Source of the DNA: Colwellia sp. C2M11
Lineage (GTDB): Bacteria > Pseudomonadota > Gammaproteobacteria > Enterobacterales > Alteromonadaceae
Direction of reading: 5' to 3'
DNA: 64,000 nt
Assembly (NCBI RefSeq): GCF_018860915.1
Contig: NZ_JAHKQD010000009.1
Span: 61,455 to 125,454 of the forward strand
Below, piece by piece: positions 1-8,640 of this stretch. The position numbers were made by a program, and so were the translations under genes. Positions within the stretch are counted from its first letter, which is position 1; each line of letters begins with the position of its first letter. The notes under the pieces were generated by a model, which was not told where the DNA came from, searched no databases, and saw only the letters and a list, made by a program, of their open reading frames with translations.

Positions 1-7
1 GTTAACT

Positions 8-1018
8 TTATAGAAGATAACAAACTAGTTGATAGAAAAAAGTTAATAAAGCTAATGTAATAGCTGCCCGTTTTACTAGCGTTATACTGCGAGGTATATC
101 CTCGATGCTGACCGAGTTGCCTAAACCTAATGTGGGTGAGGTTATTACTTTTCCATGATAAAAAGCATTACCGCCCAGTGTTATCTTCATCACAGTAGCG
201 CCGGCTGCCATTACCCAGCCACCATTATGACTTTTATATTGATTACCTTGCTGATAGGCATTGGTAACAGATTGTTTAACATCACCTTGTATTGAATACA
301 GTAGGGTACAAATTTTTGCGGAAAAGAATCCGAGTAAGTCATCAAGCTTAGCACTGGCATAGCCAAAATGATTAAAACGAGACGTTTTATAACCCCACAT
401 TGCATCGAGTGTATTAGCTAAACGATGCAAAATAACTAATGGCGCACCGCCGATAATATAATAAACCATTGAAGCGATAACTGAATCATGTCCATTTTCG
501 AGCATAGATTCTACCGTTGCTCTAGACATTGCTTGTGGTGAAAGAGCGTTAGTTTCTCTACTAACAATGTAACCGGTAAAGTGGCGAGCTTTTACAATAT
601 CTTCTGATTTCAAAGGGATGTAAATCTGCATAGCATGTTGATGTAAACTATTAAGACCAATCGCCAAATAAAGTACACTGGCATCGAGCAATATTTGCCA
701 ATACCATGCTAAATCATTAATAAATAGAAAGTAAACAATGGGAAGCGGCAATACCAATAAACACCAAGAAAGCGTACCTAATAGTTTTATTTTTAACGGT
801 GCAGTTTTAGCCGTAGTCAGTGAGTTTTGTTGGATGTTGTTATGATTAAGTACAGACTCTATTTTATCTGCAAGCCAGCCAAAACCAACAAGATAATGGT
901 ACTTTTTAGCTTCGCCTAAGATATTATCAAGCAGTAAAGCTAATAAAATAGTTAATGACGTAGCAAAATAAGGCGCTAATAACATTGCTTGGTTATTTAT
1001 ATTTTCTATCCACGACAT
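8..1018 (-). CDS. cbiB: Adenosylcobinamide-phosphate synthase CbiB/CobD
   Basis: This protein of 336 residues is an integral inner-membrane protein that attaches the aminopropanol (phosphate) arm to cobyric acid to give adenosylcobinamide (phosphate) in B12 synthesis. The sequence shows several hydrophobic segments (roughly residues 14-32, 85-110 and 318-336) and the family signature region with GYIVSRET and then SRATVESMLENGHDSV at about residues 147-180. It also has the GAPL and NTLDAMWGYK motifs that I recall for CbiB/CobD. Length fits the family (about 310-330). It lies 7 bp downstream of the cobC-like gene on the same strand, so the two are probably one operon. Confident family call; the gene name follows CbiB usage in gammaproteobacteria. 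Confidence 0.93.
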   Translation of the reverse strand: MSWIENINNQAMLLAPYFATSLTILLALLLDNILGEAKKYHYLVGFGWLADKIESVLNHNNIQQNSLTTAKTAPLKIKLLGTLSWCLLVLPLPIVYFLFINDLAWYWQILLDASVLYLAIGLNSLHQHAMQIYIPLKSEDIVKARHFTGYIVSRETNALSPQAMSRATVESMLENGHDSVIASMVYYIIGGAPLVILHRLANTLDAMWGYKTSRFNHFGYASAKLDDLLGFFSAKICTLLYSIQGDVKQSVTNAYQQGNQYKSHNGGWVMAAGATVMKITLGGNAFYHGKVITSPTLGLGNSVSIEDIPRSITLVKRAAITLALLTFFYQLVCYLL

Positions 1019-1025
1019 TGTTATT

Positions 1026-1619
1026 TTATTTCGCTGTTACTGTTTCAGAGTGAAAATTTTTATCGTTATGATTATAGGTTAAATGAAAGATAGAGCCATT
1101 GTCGAATAATTCATAAGCATTTTGTGTTGATTGCTGACCTAGCTTCGCTAAAAAACAGCGCAACGCTTCACCATGAAAAATAACCAATAAATTTTTATTT
1201 ACATTATGGATCGCGAGTCTTTGTAATGCATTATAAATGCGTGTCCCACAGTCTATGGCGCTTTCACCACCTATAGGTTTCAGTGCGGTAAATTGGTGGA
1301 AAATTTCGTCAAAATGTACTTCATTTTTAATGTTGCTTATATAAGCACCTTGCCATTGACCTAAGTTTCGTTCGGTTATGTCATTTAGGTTAATAATAGG
1401 GATATTTAATAGCTTTTGACAGCTAATAGCTGTATTAACTGCACGACCAAGGGGGGACGAAATAATAAAGTCTATTTCTTTATTAACAATATTTTGTGCA
1501 AGTTTTTTAGACTGTTCCTTACCTAAATGCGTTAGTTCACTGTCTAATTGTCCTTGATAACGCTGGATTTCATTCCATTTCGTTTGTCCGTGACGCGCTA
1601 AATATAAGTTTGTTTTCAT
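1026..1619 (-). CDS. cobC: Histidine phosphatase, probable alpha-ribazole phosphatase CobC
   Basis: This protein of 197 residues belongs to the histidine phosphatase (phosphoglycerate mutase-like) superfamily. The N-terminal motif LARHGQTKWNE at residues 7-17 carries the phospho-accepting His, and the second catalytic His is in the VIFHGEALR segment near residue 150. In the B12 pathway CobC removes the 5'-phosphate of alpha-ribazole phosphate or of cobalamin 5'-phosphate. The superfamily fold alone does not give the substrate. The CobC assignment rests on its position directly upstream of cbiB and back to back with a B12 riboswitch. Confidence 0.8.
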   Translation of the reverse strand: MKTNLYLARHGQTKWNEIQRYQGQLDSELTHLGKEQSKKLAQNIVNKEIDFIISSPLGRAVNTAISCQKLLNIPIINLNDITERNLGQWQGAYISNIKNEVHFDEIFHQFTALKPIGGESAIDCGTRIYNALQRLAIHNVNKNLLVIFHGEALRCFLAKLGQQSTQNAYELFDNGSIFHLTYNHNDKNFHSETVTAK

Positions 1620-1819
1620 CTGTTTTTAATACTAATAACATCAATGATGACATTTATCATCATTTGAAAGGGCGCGTAGAGTAACTAAATCACCGTTTAG
1701 GTTCAACGCTAATATGTTTGGAACTAGTTTTGTTAGTTATTGAATAGCATGTATTTATGACGTATTATCTGGTTCGATTTAGGTGTCTTCACACGTTATT
1801 TTGATGTGTTTAACAAAAT

Positions 1820-1995
1820 AATAACGCTCTGAAGGTGAAACGTGAAACTGGTGAAATACCAGTACTGCCCCCGCAACGGTAACTGTGAGCAGCAACAAAA
1901 ACCACTGCATTGAATCGCTAAGTAGAATATTACATTAGTGATGTATGGGAAGGTGTTGCAAATGCAATGATCAGAAGTCTGGAGACCGGCCTAAT
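1820..1995 (+). promoter_or_regulatory. Cobalamin (B12) riboswitch
   Basis: The conserved core is visible: GGTGAAACGTGAAACTGGTG at about 1834-1853, then the GTACTGCCCCCGCAACGGTA block around 1861-1880, and a 3' box AGTCTGGAGACCGGCC near 1976-1991. These match the adenosylcobalamin riboswitch consensus in order and spacing. It is oriented rightward, towards the small membrane protein at 2278 and cobO at 2786. Adenosylcobalamin binding is expected to repress those genes. About 280 nt separate the aptamer from the first start codon, leaving room for an expression platform, but I could not assign its alternative hairpins with confidence. The rest of 1620-2277 shows no gene. Confidence 0.93.
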
Positions 1996-2277
1996 CAATG
2001 TTATTTATCACTTATAATATTATATCTGTGTTTACTTATATAAATAGCATACTCGACAACTGCGGTGGGCGGTGATTCAGAGATAAGTATATGTGCTGAA
2101 ATTTGTAATATTTAACATGATTTTTCTAAATTGCAGCCTAAGGAATCTATTACTGTTTGTTTGAGCTAATCACTTATTTTTACGGATTTTTTTGCTACTA
2201 ACACAGAATAACTATTCTTTTATCATTTACTGCCTTTGATTTCCAACACTGTTAACTATCTATTTAACGAGATCGTT

Positions 2278-2625
2278 ATGAAGTTAATGAATCAAAAATT
2301 CCATTTGAATATATTTATGGCAGTATTTTCAGTATTAACCTTGTTAATGCTTGCTACGCGCACCCATCATTTCTCTAATTTTAATCATTTACCCAGTGCA
2401 TCAATTGCCTTTTTTACTTCAAATGGTGATTATTACACGTTATCTGGTAAGTTTGCTGAATTATCATGGGCAGAATATGAAACACGGGTTGATAAGTATT
2501 ATTTTAAGTCCGTCTCTAATCCTGTTTTTTATATTATTTCAGCCATCGTCATTGATTTTACAATAAACCATTTATTTACCAATAAGGAGTTAAATACGAG
2601 CGTTATTGCTAACCATAAGCATTAG
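2278..2625 (+). CDS. Small membrane protein under B12 riboswitch, possibly a shortened BtuM-like protein
   Basis: This protein of 115 residues is the first gene after the B12 riboswitch. I chose the ATG at 2278 (weak GAG upstream) over a TTG at 2236. Two hydrophobic segments are visible, at about residues 9-26 and 80-95. Residues 26-46 contain ATRTHHF, then HLPSASIAFF. This resembles the N-terminal signature (RxHHF...HLPDAS.A.FFLAG) that I remember from BtuM-type cobalamin transporter S-components. BtuM proteins are longer (about 190-200 residues with about six helices) and use a conserved Cys, whereas this one has no Cys. It may be a truncated relative or a distinct small protein. The link is inference from a short motif plus the riboswitch context. 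Confidence 0.6.
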   Translation: MKLMNQKFHLNIFMAVFSVLTLLMLATRTHHFSNFNHLPSASIAFFTSNGDYYTLSGKFAELSWAEYETRVDKYYFKSVSNPVFYIISAIVIDFTINHLFTNKELNTSVIANHKH

Positions 2626-2785
2626 TGTATTTACCAAGTAACCTGAGTTTATCATTAATTATTCTTGAGAAAACTCGTTACTTTTAAGCGAATCAATAAA
2701 CTGTTGTAGAAGGAACTCAATCAGTAATGATTAATAATCGTTATATGAAAAATATGCGAAAAATAAACTGTAAGTGAGAAAAACT

Positions 2786-3445
2786 GTGACAGATATTAAT
2801 GAAAATCAGCAAAATGATAATAGGCTTCAACAACAAGATGAAGCTGCACAAATTAAAGAGCAAAAACATATTGAACGTCAGAAAAAAATTAAAGCAAAAG
2901 TTGATAATCGTATTGCTCAAGCGACCGAAGAACGCGGGGTTTTTGTTGTAATCACAGGTAATGGTAAAGGTAAAAGTACTTCTGGTTTTGGTACTGTATT
3001 ACGTGCGATTGGTCATGGTCAAAAAGCAGGTGTAGTACAGTTTATTAAAGGCGATAAGTGGGAATGTGGGGAAATGAACATTCTGAAACAATTTCCTGTG
3101 CAGCATTATGTTATGGGGACTGGGTTTACGTGGGAAACCCAAAGTACAGAAACGGATACTATCGCAGCAAAAGTAGCTTGGCAAAGAAGTAAAGAAATGT
3201 TGAGTGATGAAACCCTTAATATTGTGCTACTCGATGAAATGACCTACATGGTTAAGTATGGCTACATTGAATTAGATGAAATTATTGAAGTACTTAATAA
3301 CAGGCCTAAAATGCAGCATGTGATTATTACCGGTAGAGCTTGTCATCGTAAACTTATTGAATTAGCTGATACTGTTTCAGAGGTTCAACCTATTAAACAT
3401 GCCTTTAAAGCAGGGGTAAAGGCTCAGAAAGGACTTGATTGGTAA
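2786..3445 (+). CDS. cobO: Cob(I)yrinic acid a,c-diamide adenosyltransferase (CobO/BtuR)
   Basis: This protein of 219 residues adenosylates cob(I)alamin or corrinoid precursors using ATP, in the cytoplasm. The P-loop ITGNGKGKSTSGFGT is typical of the CobA/CobO/BtuR family, followed by VQFIKGDKWECGE and a Walker-B-like VLLDEMTYM. The C-terminal ITGRACHRKLIELADTVSE block is also a family hallmark. I chose the GTG at 2786, giving MTDIN..., because it has an AAGTGAG ribosome site 7 nt upstream and matches the usual MTD/MSD start. An in-frame GTG at 2774 is the alternative. The N-terminal 45 residues are charged and probably helical. It lies downstream of the B12 riboswitch in the same direction, so B12 repression is expected. 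Confidence 0.95.
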   Translation: MTDINENQQNDNRLQQQDEAAQIKEQKHIERQKKIKAKVDNRIAQATEERGVFVVITGNGKGKSTSGFGTVLRAIGHGQKAGVVQFIKGDKWECGEMNILKQFPVQHYVMGTGFTWETQSTETDTIAAKVAWQRSKEMLSDETLNIVLLDEMTYMVKYGYIELDEIIEVLNNRPKMQHVIITGRACHRKLIELADTVSEVQPIKHAFKAGVKAQKGLDW

Positions 3446-3459
3446 GGTTTGCTTAATAA

Positions 3460-3486
3460 AAACGTGTTAATTTATTTAACACGTTT
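3460..3486. terminator. Bidirectional terminator between cobO and the DUF4862 gene
   Basis: An 11-bp perfect inverted repeat (AAACGTGTTAA / TTAACACGTTT) with a 5-nt loop lies between two convergent genes. A-rich DNA precedes it and T-rich DNA follows, so it could end transcripts from both sides. Confidence 0.7.
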
Positions 3487-3520
3487 GAGTTATTGCCCAT
3501 TACTGCTCGTGGGTAAAAAC

Positions 3521-4486
3521 TTATTTACTAGTCACTTTATCAAGTAACGAAAGTAAACTTGTTATATAAGAAACACGTTCATCTACACTTGCTTCATTTG
3601 GGCGTATCGCTATTTTCCCGCCAAGAAAATCAAGTTTTTCGTACGGACACTGTTCTAAAGAGCGTTTAATTTCATTAATTGTTAAGGCTGACCCCTTAGC
3701 GTAACTTGGTACATCAATCGCCTGCTCATGAGGCATATGAGTATCTCGCCATTGACCATAAGGTCCTTCAACACCTGAAGCGCCAGAAAAAATAATACCT
3801 TTTAATAAACCACAATCATAAGCTTGTTTAATATGTTGAATCGGACCTTCAACACTACGTGTTTCAATCGCAGATCGTCCCCAATTTATGCTAATACCAA
3901 TATCGGTATTATGTTTACTATTAACATTTTGAATAGCTGTAATTTCATCTTCTAGTAACATAAAGCCTTTTTGAGAAGCTTGACCTTCAACGTAAGCATC
4001 ACAGTGTTCAATTACAAGTTTTGCACCTTGCCAATTCCAAGATTGCATGGTTTCAAGAGATGTTTGTAATGCTTGAATAGAGGATTGTGCATCAGCAGTG
4101 ATTGTGGGAGCGGTATGAATTTTAATGAAAGGTACTGCTTCCCTGTTCAAATGTGCGTTTAGTTTTACTATGGCTTGTTGTGCTTGTTGATAAAACGCGA
4201 TGGCAGCTAATCGACCTTCCTCATTATTTGAGGCAATACCGAAATGAGGATTCTTTCCAAGGTTGCCCATTACACCAGGGATAGAAGTAAATACAAATTG
4301 CCACTGAGGATCAATATTTGCTAAAAACCAATCATCGTCATGGGTATGTAACTGGCCAGTAAATGGGTGTTCTAGACCTTGAATGCTTTTAATGTTTTTT
4401 AATTGTTGGTAGTAATCTGTTTCTTCATTTTTGTCCCAAGCATTGCCCGAAGGAGCGGTAGCATAAGCGCCAATAATATATTTCAT
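3521..4486 (-). CDS. DUF4862 family protein, probable TIM-barrel sugar-metabolism protein
   Basis: This protein of 321 residues is cytoplasmic with no signal peptide. The N-terminus MKYIIGAYATAPSG matches what I remember of the DUF4862 family. It has xylose-isomerase-like barrel features: a TSIPGVMGNL segment, FIKIHTAP, KLVIEHCDA and then ISINWGRSAIE. The acidic and His residues in these strands could bind a metal, but no reaction is known to me for the family. It is 155 bp downstream of the PhzF-like gene on the same strand, with a terminator between them, so it may have its own promoter. Function unknown. Confidence 0.8.
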   Translation of the reverse strand: MKYIIGAYATAPSGNAWDKNEETDYYQQLKNIKSIQGLEHPFTGQLHTHDDDWFLANIDPQWQFVFTSIPGVMGNLGKNPHFGIASNNEEGRLAAIAFYQQAQQAIVKLNAHLNREAVPFIKIHTAPTITADAQSSIQALQTSLETMQSWNWQGAKLVIEHCDAYVEGQASQKGFMLLEDEITAIQNVNSKHNTDIGISINWGRSAIETRSVEGPIQHIKQAYDCGLLKGIIFSGASGVEGPYGQWRDTHMPHEQAIDVPSYAKGSALTINEIKRSLEQCPYEKLDFLGGKIAIRPNEASVDERVSYITSLLSLLDKVTSK

Positions 4487-4564
4487 ATTGATTAATGTAG
4501 TCTGTGCATTTTAGAAAAGTTATTCGTTATAGCACTAGGTTTTTTGAATTGCAATCGCAAAAAG

Positions 4565-4608
4565 CCATTCCGCTTCACATGTAAAAACCAGGCTGTGAAA
4601 TGGAATGG
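4565..4608 (-). terminator. Terminator after the PhzF-like gene
   Basis: The inverted repeat CCATTCC..TTCACA / TGTGAA.TGGAATGG has arms at 4565-4579 and 4594-4608. Read on the minus strand it is followed by CTTTTTGC, which fits a rho-independent terminator for the gene at 4642-5577. Confidence 0.7.
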
Positions 4609-4641
4609 GTAAGTTACTTATCGATTAAAAAATCCGTTCTT

Positions 4642-5577
4642 TTATGAAACGTGAATTTGTCCTTCTCCCACTAATACAGCATAACCACCGACACGTATGG
4701 TTAAGTCTTTACTCTGCTTATTATCCATCTCAATGAAAAAGTGACTTTGACGACCATTATTGTCACCTCTTTGAATACCAAAAACATGTGTGCCTTTTTG
4801 TATATGAGGATGATCACAAATGTGACTAGCAAAAGCGGGAATTACACTGCCAATTGGAGGATCGTCATGGTGAGCAAAAGCAGGGCCTAGCAAACGAGCA
4901 TGAAAATCAGCTGAGTTATCATCGGTATTATTAGCGAAAAGCAGGATTTCCTGTGCTAACGAACTCGGTGCTGAAGAATTACTCCAAGCGGCCTCATTGA
5001 ATTTAGCTTCACGTATTGCAGTGTAAGACATAATAGGCACAATTAAATAAGGGATGCCGCAAGAAACAATTAATGGACGATAGTTATCAAAGCCTATATC
5101 TGCAGGGTTAAGTGATAACATTTCTGCTAATTCTTCAGTTGTTGGTGTGTAATAATCTATCGCAGCATGTGTGTTATAAGATTGTTGAATAATACCTATA
5201 TCGCCGTTATCATTTTTCGATACATGACTGTTGATAATTTTTTCATGTCCTTTCATGGTTGAGGAAAAAGAAATAAGGTTATGGTTATCGATTAGTGGTA
5301 TAGCTGTGCTTGCTAAAACATAACTTGCCGCTTGTATTGCATGAACACTACAAGGTAATTCTTTTTCTTTTGAAAACACGCGAATTTCTCGGCGATTATT
5401 TTTATCTGCCGTTTGTAAAAAAATAGTACAACTTGCATTTAGCTCTGTTGAAATTTGTTGCATTTGTCTATCAGACAAACCGCTGGCGTCAGCAAAAACA
5501 GGTAAAGGCACGCCATGAAAAGGTTGCTCAGTAAATACATCAACCATGAAGTATTTATAATTATTTAATGTGTTCAT
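4642..5577 (-). CDS. PhzF-like isomerase-fold protein with altered active-site motifs
   Basis: This protein of 311 residues looks like a divergent PhzF/YddE family member (diaminopimelate-epimerase fold). The N-terminus YKYFMVDVFTEQPFHGVPLPVF aligns with the usual HVDAFT..PF.GNPL.VF. The family motif A.E.N.SET.F appears here as STELNASCTIF, so the position of the catalytic Glu is Cys50. The usual GHAT motif reads SVHAI, and the second-half DPATGSA motif reads DDPPIGSVI. Length is about right (260-310). The fold seems kept while proton-transfer and anion-binding residues are changed, so the standard isomerase activity is doubtful. No phenazine genes are nearby. Start ATG at 5577 has AAGGAA upstream. 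Confidence 0.75.
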   Translation of the reverse strand: MNTLNNYKYFMVDVFTEQPFHGVPLPVFADASGLSDRQMQQISTELNASCTIFLQTADKNNRREIRVFSKEKELPCSVHAIQAASYVLASTAIPLIDNHNLISFSSTMKGHEKIINSHVSKNDNGDIGIIQQSYNTHAAIDYYTPTTEELAEMLSLNPADIGFDNYRPLIVSCGIPYLIVPIMSYTAIREAKFNEAAWSNSSAPSSLAQEILLFANNTDDNSADFHARLLGPAFAHHDDPPIGSVIPAFASHICDHPHIQKGTHVFGIQRGDNNGRQSHFFIEMDNKQSKDLTIRVGGYAVLVGEGQIHVS

Positions 5578-5953
5578 CGTTTTTCCTTAAGCGATAAGCA
5601 GAACAGCATGGCATACAGACGTATTGTCTACTCCAGTCAATTTACTTCTTAAATTCATATCTTGTTCATCACTCTATATTCAATATTGATAGTGGTGTCG
5701 CAAAAAATATACCAAGCTATTAAATAAAGGTTAACTTATTGTTTTATATTACTAATGTTTTCGTATGTTATTATTTTGTTTTCTATAATGCTTACATAGG
5801 GGGCGATAAAAAGAAAAGTCGCACATAAGCTGTGCAGGGAGATCACTCTCTGTATTTTAAAAAAAGCACATTAAATAAAATTAATAGCAAAGCGAGTGCA
5901 AAGATAGGTACAATAATAAGCATACACAATATATTTACTTGAATGGATTTATC
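5578..5953. other. Intergenic region upstream of glmU, no gene seen
   Basis: These 376 bp separate the divergent PhzF-like gene and glmU. Promoters for both must lie here, but no convincing -35/-10 pair or operator stands out. A small hairpin-prone stretch lies near 5821-5855 (GCACATAAGCTGTGC followed by GGGAGATCACTCTC). I could not support a gene or a known RNA. Confidence 0.5.
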
Positions 5954-7324
5954 ATGTCTCTCTCTGTCGTTATTCTTGCTGCGGGTAAAGGTACTCGTAT
6001 GCGCTCTTCTTTACCTAAAGTTCTCCATGTTGTCGCTGATAAGCCAATGGTGTCTCATGTTATTGATAGTGCACGCTACTTAGGCGCAAAAAATATTTAT
6101 GTTGTTTATGGTTTTGGTGGCGAAACACTGAAAGCGACATTAACAGATAATGACTCAGGGAAAGATTTAACCTTCATTGAACAGAAAGAACAGTTAGGCA
6201 CAGGCCATGCAGTTGATCAGGCTTCGCCATTTTTAACAGACGATGAAGATGTATTAGTCTTATATGGTGATGTACCCCTCACGAAAGTATCAACTTTAGA
6301 AAGCCTACTAGCCGCTAAACCTAGTGATGGCATGGCACTGTTAACGGTACACTTAAGTAACCCTACAGGTTATGGTCGTATTGTACGTGTTGATGAGCAA
6401 GTGGTTGGTATAGTAGAACAAAAAGATGCAACGTCAGAACAGCTAATGATTAATGAAGCTAATACTGGTATTTTGTTAGCCAATGGTGGAGATTTGAAGC
6501 GTTGGTTGAGTGGTCTTTCTAATGAAAATGCTCAAGGTGAATATTACCTAACTGACATTATCGCTGCCGCACATCATGAAGGTAAGTCGATTGCTACCGC
6601 TCACCCAGAAACAGAAGTTGAAGTTGAAGGAGCGAACAATCGAGTACAACTAGCTTCTTTAGAGCGTGCCTATCAAGCACGTTTGGCGGAAGAGTTAATG
6701 ATTGAAGGAGCAAGCTTACGTGATCCTGCTCGTATTGATATTCGCGGCTCTTTAACTGTTGGTAGTGAAGTAAATATTGATATTAACTGTATTTTTGAAG
6801 GTGAAGTAAAACTCGCTAATGGTGTGAAAATTGGTGCCAACTGTATTCTTAAAAATTGCACCATTAATGAGAATGCTGAAATTAAACCCAATACCATTAT
6901 TGAAGATGCTGTTATTGGTGAGAGTTGTTCAGTAGGTCCATTTGCGCGAATTCGTCCAGGCACAATAATGCATAAAGACTCACATGTGGGTAACTTTGTT
7001 GAAATGAAGAAAACCACGTTGGGTGAAGGCAGTAAAGCCGGACATTTAACTTATCTTGGCGACACACTTATTGGTAAAAAAGTTAATATAGGTGCAGGTA
7101 CCATTACTTGTAATTATGACGGTGTAAATAAAGCGCAAACTATTATCAATGATCATGCCTTTATTGGCTCGAATAGTTCTTTAGTTGCCCCTGTTACTAT
7201 AGGTGAAACTGCAACAGTAGGCGCAGGCTCTGTTATTGCGAAAGAAGTTGATAAAAATGATTTAGCTGTTGCACGTTCTAGACAACGTAATATACAAAAC
7301 TGGCAGCGACCAGTAAAAAAATAG
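5954..7324 (+). CDS. glmU: Bifunctional UDP-GlcNAc pyrophosphorylase / GlcN-1-P acetyltransferase GlmU
   Basis: This cytoplasmic enzyme of 456 residues acetylates glucosamine-1-phosphate and then couples it to UTP, giving UDP-GlcNAc for peptidoglycan and LPS. The N-terminal nucleotidyltransferase motif [13 protein letters not shown] and the YGDVPL metal site are visible. The C-terminal half has the left-handed beta-helix hexapeptide repeats and the conserved [18 protein letters not shown] and [13 protein letters not shown] motifs. The ATG at 5954 gives exactly the E. coli length of 456. An in-frame TTG at 5939 is less likely. It lies near glmS, as in many gammaproteobacteria, though separated here by two genes. 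Confidence 0.98.
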   Translation: MSLSVVILAAGKGTRMRSSLPKVLHVVADKPMVSHVIDSARYLGAKNIYVVYGFGGETLKATLTDNDSGKDLTFIEQKEQLGTGHAVDQASPFLTDDEDVLVLYGDVPLTKVSTLESLLAAKPSDGMALLTVHLSNPTGYGRIVRVDEQVVGIVEQKDATSEQLMINEANTGILLANGGDLKRWLSGLSNENAQGEYYLTDIIAAAHHEGKSIATAHPETEVEVEGANNRVQLASLERAYQARLAEELMIEGASLRDPARIDIRGSLTVGSEVNIDINCIFEGEVKLANGVKIGANCILKNCTINENAEIKPNTIIEDAVIGESCSVGPFARIRPGTIMHKDSHVGNFVEMKKTTLGEGSKAGHLTYLGDTLIGKKVNIGAGTITCNYDGVNKAQTIINDHAFIGSNSSLVAPVTIGETATVGAGSVIAKEVDKNDLAVARSRQRNIQNWQRPVKK

Positions 7325-7383
7325 TTTCTCGTTAGTACTTAATGTAACTAATGACACTTTATAATACTTGAGCAAGGTTATTT

Positions 7384-8136
7384 ATGCCGCGAAAAATTTT
7401 CATATGGTTTGTTTTTTTACTTTTTATTCAACCTTTATATTCTGTTGCAAAGGATGATATACCGGTTGAATTGCAGGTTGTTGCTAGTATTAATCCTTTA
7501 CTTCAATATCCGGATGAAGGCGAAAATAAAGGTCCAACGATTGGAATTCTTAACGCAATTTTAGCCGAAGCACAGCTTGAGGCTAATGTTGCGTTTATGC
7601 CATGGGCACGAGCATTCTCAATCGCTGAAAGTAATCCTAATACAATTATCTTAAGTATGATTAGAACACCAGAGCGGGAAGATAACTTTTATTGGATAAT
7701 TAAAGTGAGTCGTCCTGCGCGTGTATTTATTTCTCTAGAAAGTAATATTGAAAACCATGTTGAGACTATAGAGCAAGCAAAGGAAAAGCTTATTGCGGTA
7801 ATTTTAAATTCTGCTGAGCACAAAGAGCTTATTGCTGCTGGCTTTTCTGAAAAAAAGAATTTATATATTGTTTCTTCACGTGAACAAATGGTTAAGCTAT
7901 TAGCCAATGGTCGAGTTGATTTACTTTACACCGATCCAAATAATGCAAGAGTTCAGCTAGAGGCTATAAATAAGCCCAATTTAGCTATTCATTATAAAAA
8001 AATTACGATGAAAAATCAGCGTACTAGCTATATTGCTTTGAATAAAGGTACAGACAAGGCAATAGCTAAACGCTTACAACAGGCGGCAGATAAGTTCGTA
8101 AAAAAACCCGAATATGCCTATTTATTGGCTAATTAA
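7384..8136 (+). CDS. Periplasmic substrate-binding protein, amino-acid ABC transporter type (SBP family 3)
   Basis: This protein of 250 residues has a signal peptide (hydrophobic residues 5-20 ending near YSVA). The mature part resembles family 3 solute-binding proteins: GPTIGILNAILAEAQLEANVAFMPWARA, then an ILSMIRTPERED segment and a second lobe with VDLLYTDPNNARV. No permease or ATPase gene is adjacent. It is therefore probably one of the many orphan periplasmic binding proteins of marine Alteromonadales, with unknown ligand. It sits 59 bp after glmU and may be read through from it. Confidence 0.75.
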   Translation: MPRKIFIWFVFLLFIQPLYSVAKDDIPVELQVVASINPLLQYPDEGENKGPTIGILNAILAEAQLEANVAFMPWARAFSIAESNPNTIILSMIRTPEREDNFYWIIKVSRPARVFISLESNIENHVETIEQAKEKLIAVILNSAEHKELIAAGFSEKKNLYIVSSREQMVKLLANGRVDLLYTDPNNARVQLEAINKPNLAIHYKKITMKNQRTSYIALNKGTDKAIAKRLQQAADKFVKKPEYAYLLAN

Positions 8137-8640
8137 TTTATTTATGGCTGAATAATAGAGTCTGTTGGTAACAAATATTCGCCAATGTAAGTGCTCTTAT
8201 GTTCAATTGTAAGCCTTGTCATTTAAACTTCTGAAGTACATCTACTCTAGTACAGCATTATATATTTGGGCTGTAGAGAATTTTTGTTCAGTATAGTTTA
8301 CTTTTACTAATTATACCTATCTCACTAACGATGTAATCATTTCTACTTGTTGAAATCACTAACTACATCGTTATTTATTTAATAATTAGAACAACTAGTT
8401 ATTGAAATAAAAGCGTTGTATTTGGCAACTTTTTCTACATATAAAATTGTTCATTTAATTAATTAAACTGGTATTAAATCACCCGATCACCACTTCATTA
8501 TTCATAAAACATTTGTTTTTTATTGCATGTCATGTAAATAATAGGTTGTCTATTTTTTAGGGGATAAATTGCAAAAGGTTTCGAAATGAAAGATAATAGC
8601 GTTCAAAGTGAAAGTTAACTGGTAATTTATCTAATACATC
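8137..8640. other. Intergenic region before the DeoR regulator, long-loop inverted repeat inside
   Basis: There are 504 bp without a supported gene. An inverted repeat AACGATGTA / TACATCGTT lies at about 8323-8372, with a loop of some 30 nt and a T-rich stretch after it. It could end the upstream transcript or be an operator. The rest is AT-rich and should hold the promoter of the DeoR gene; I could not place it. Confidence 0.45.
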
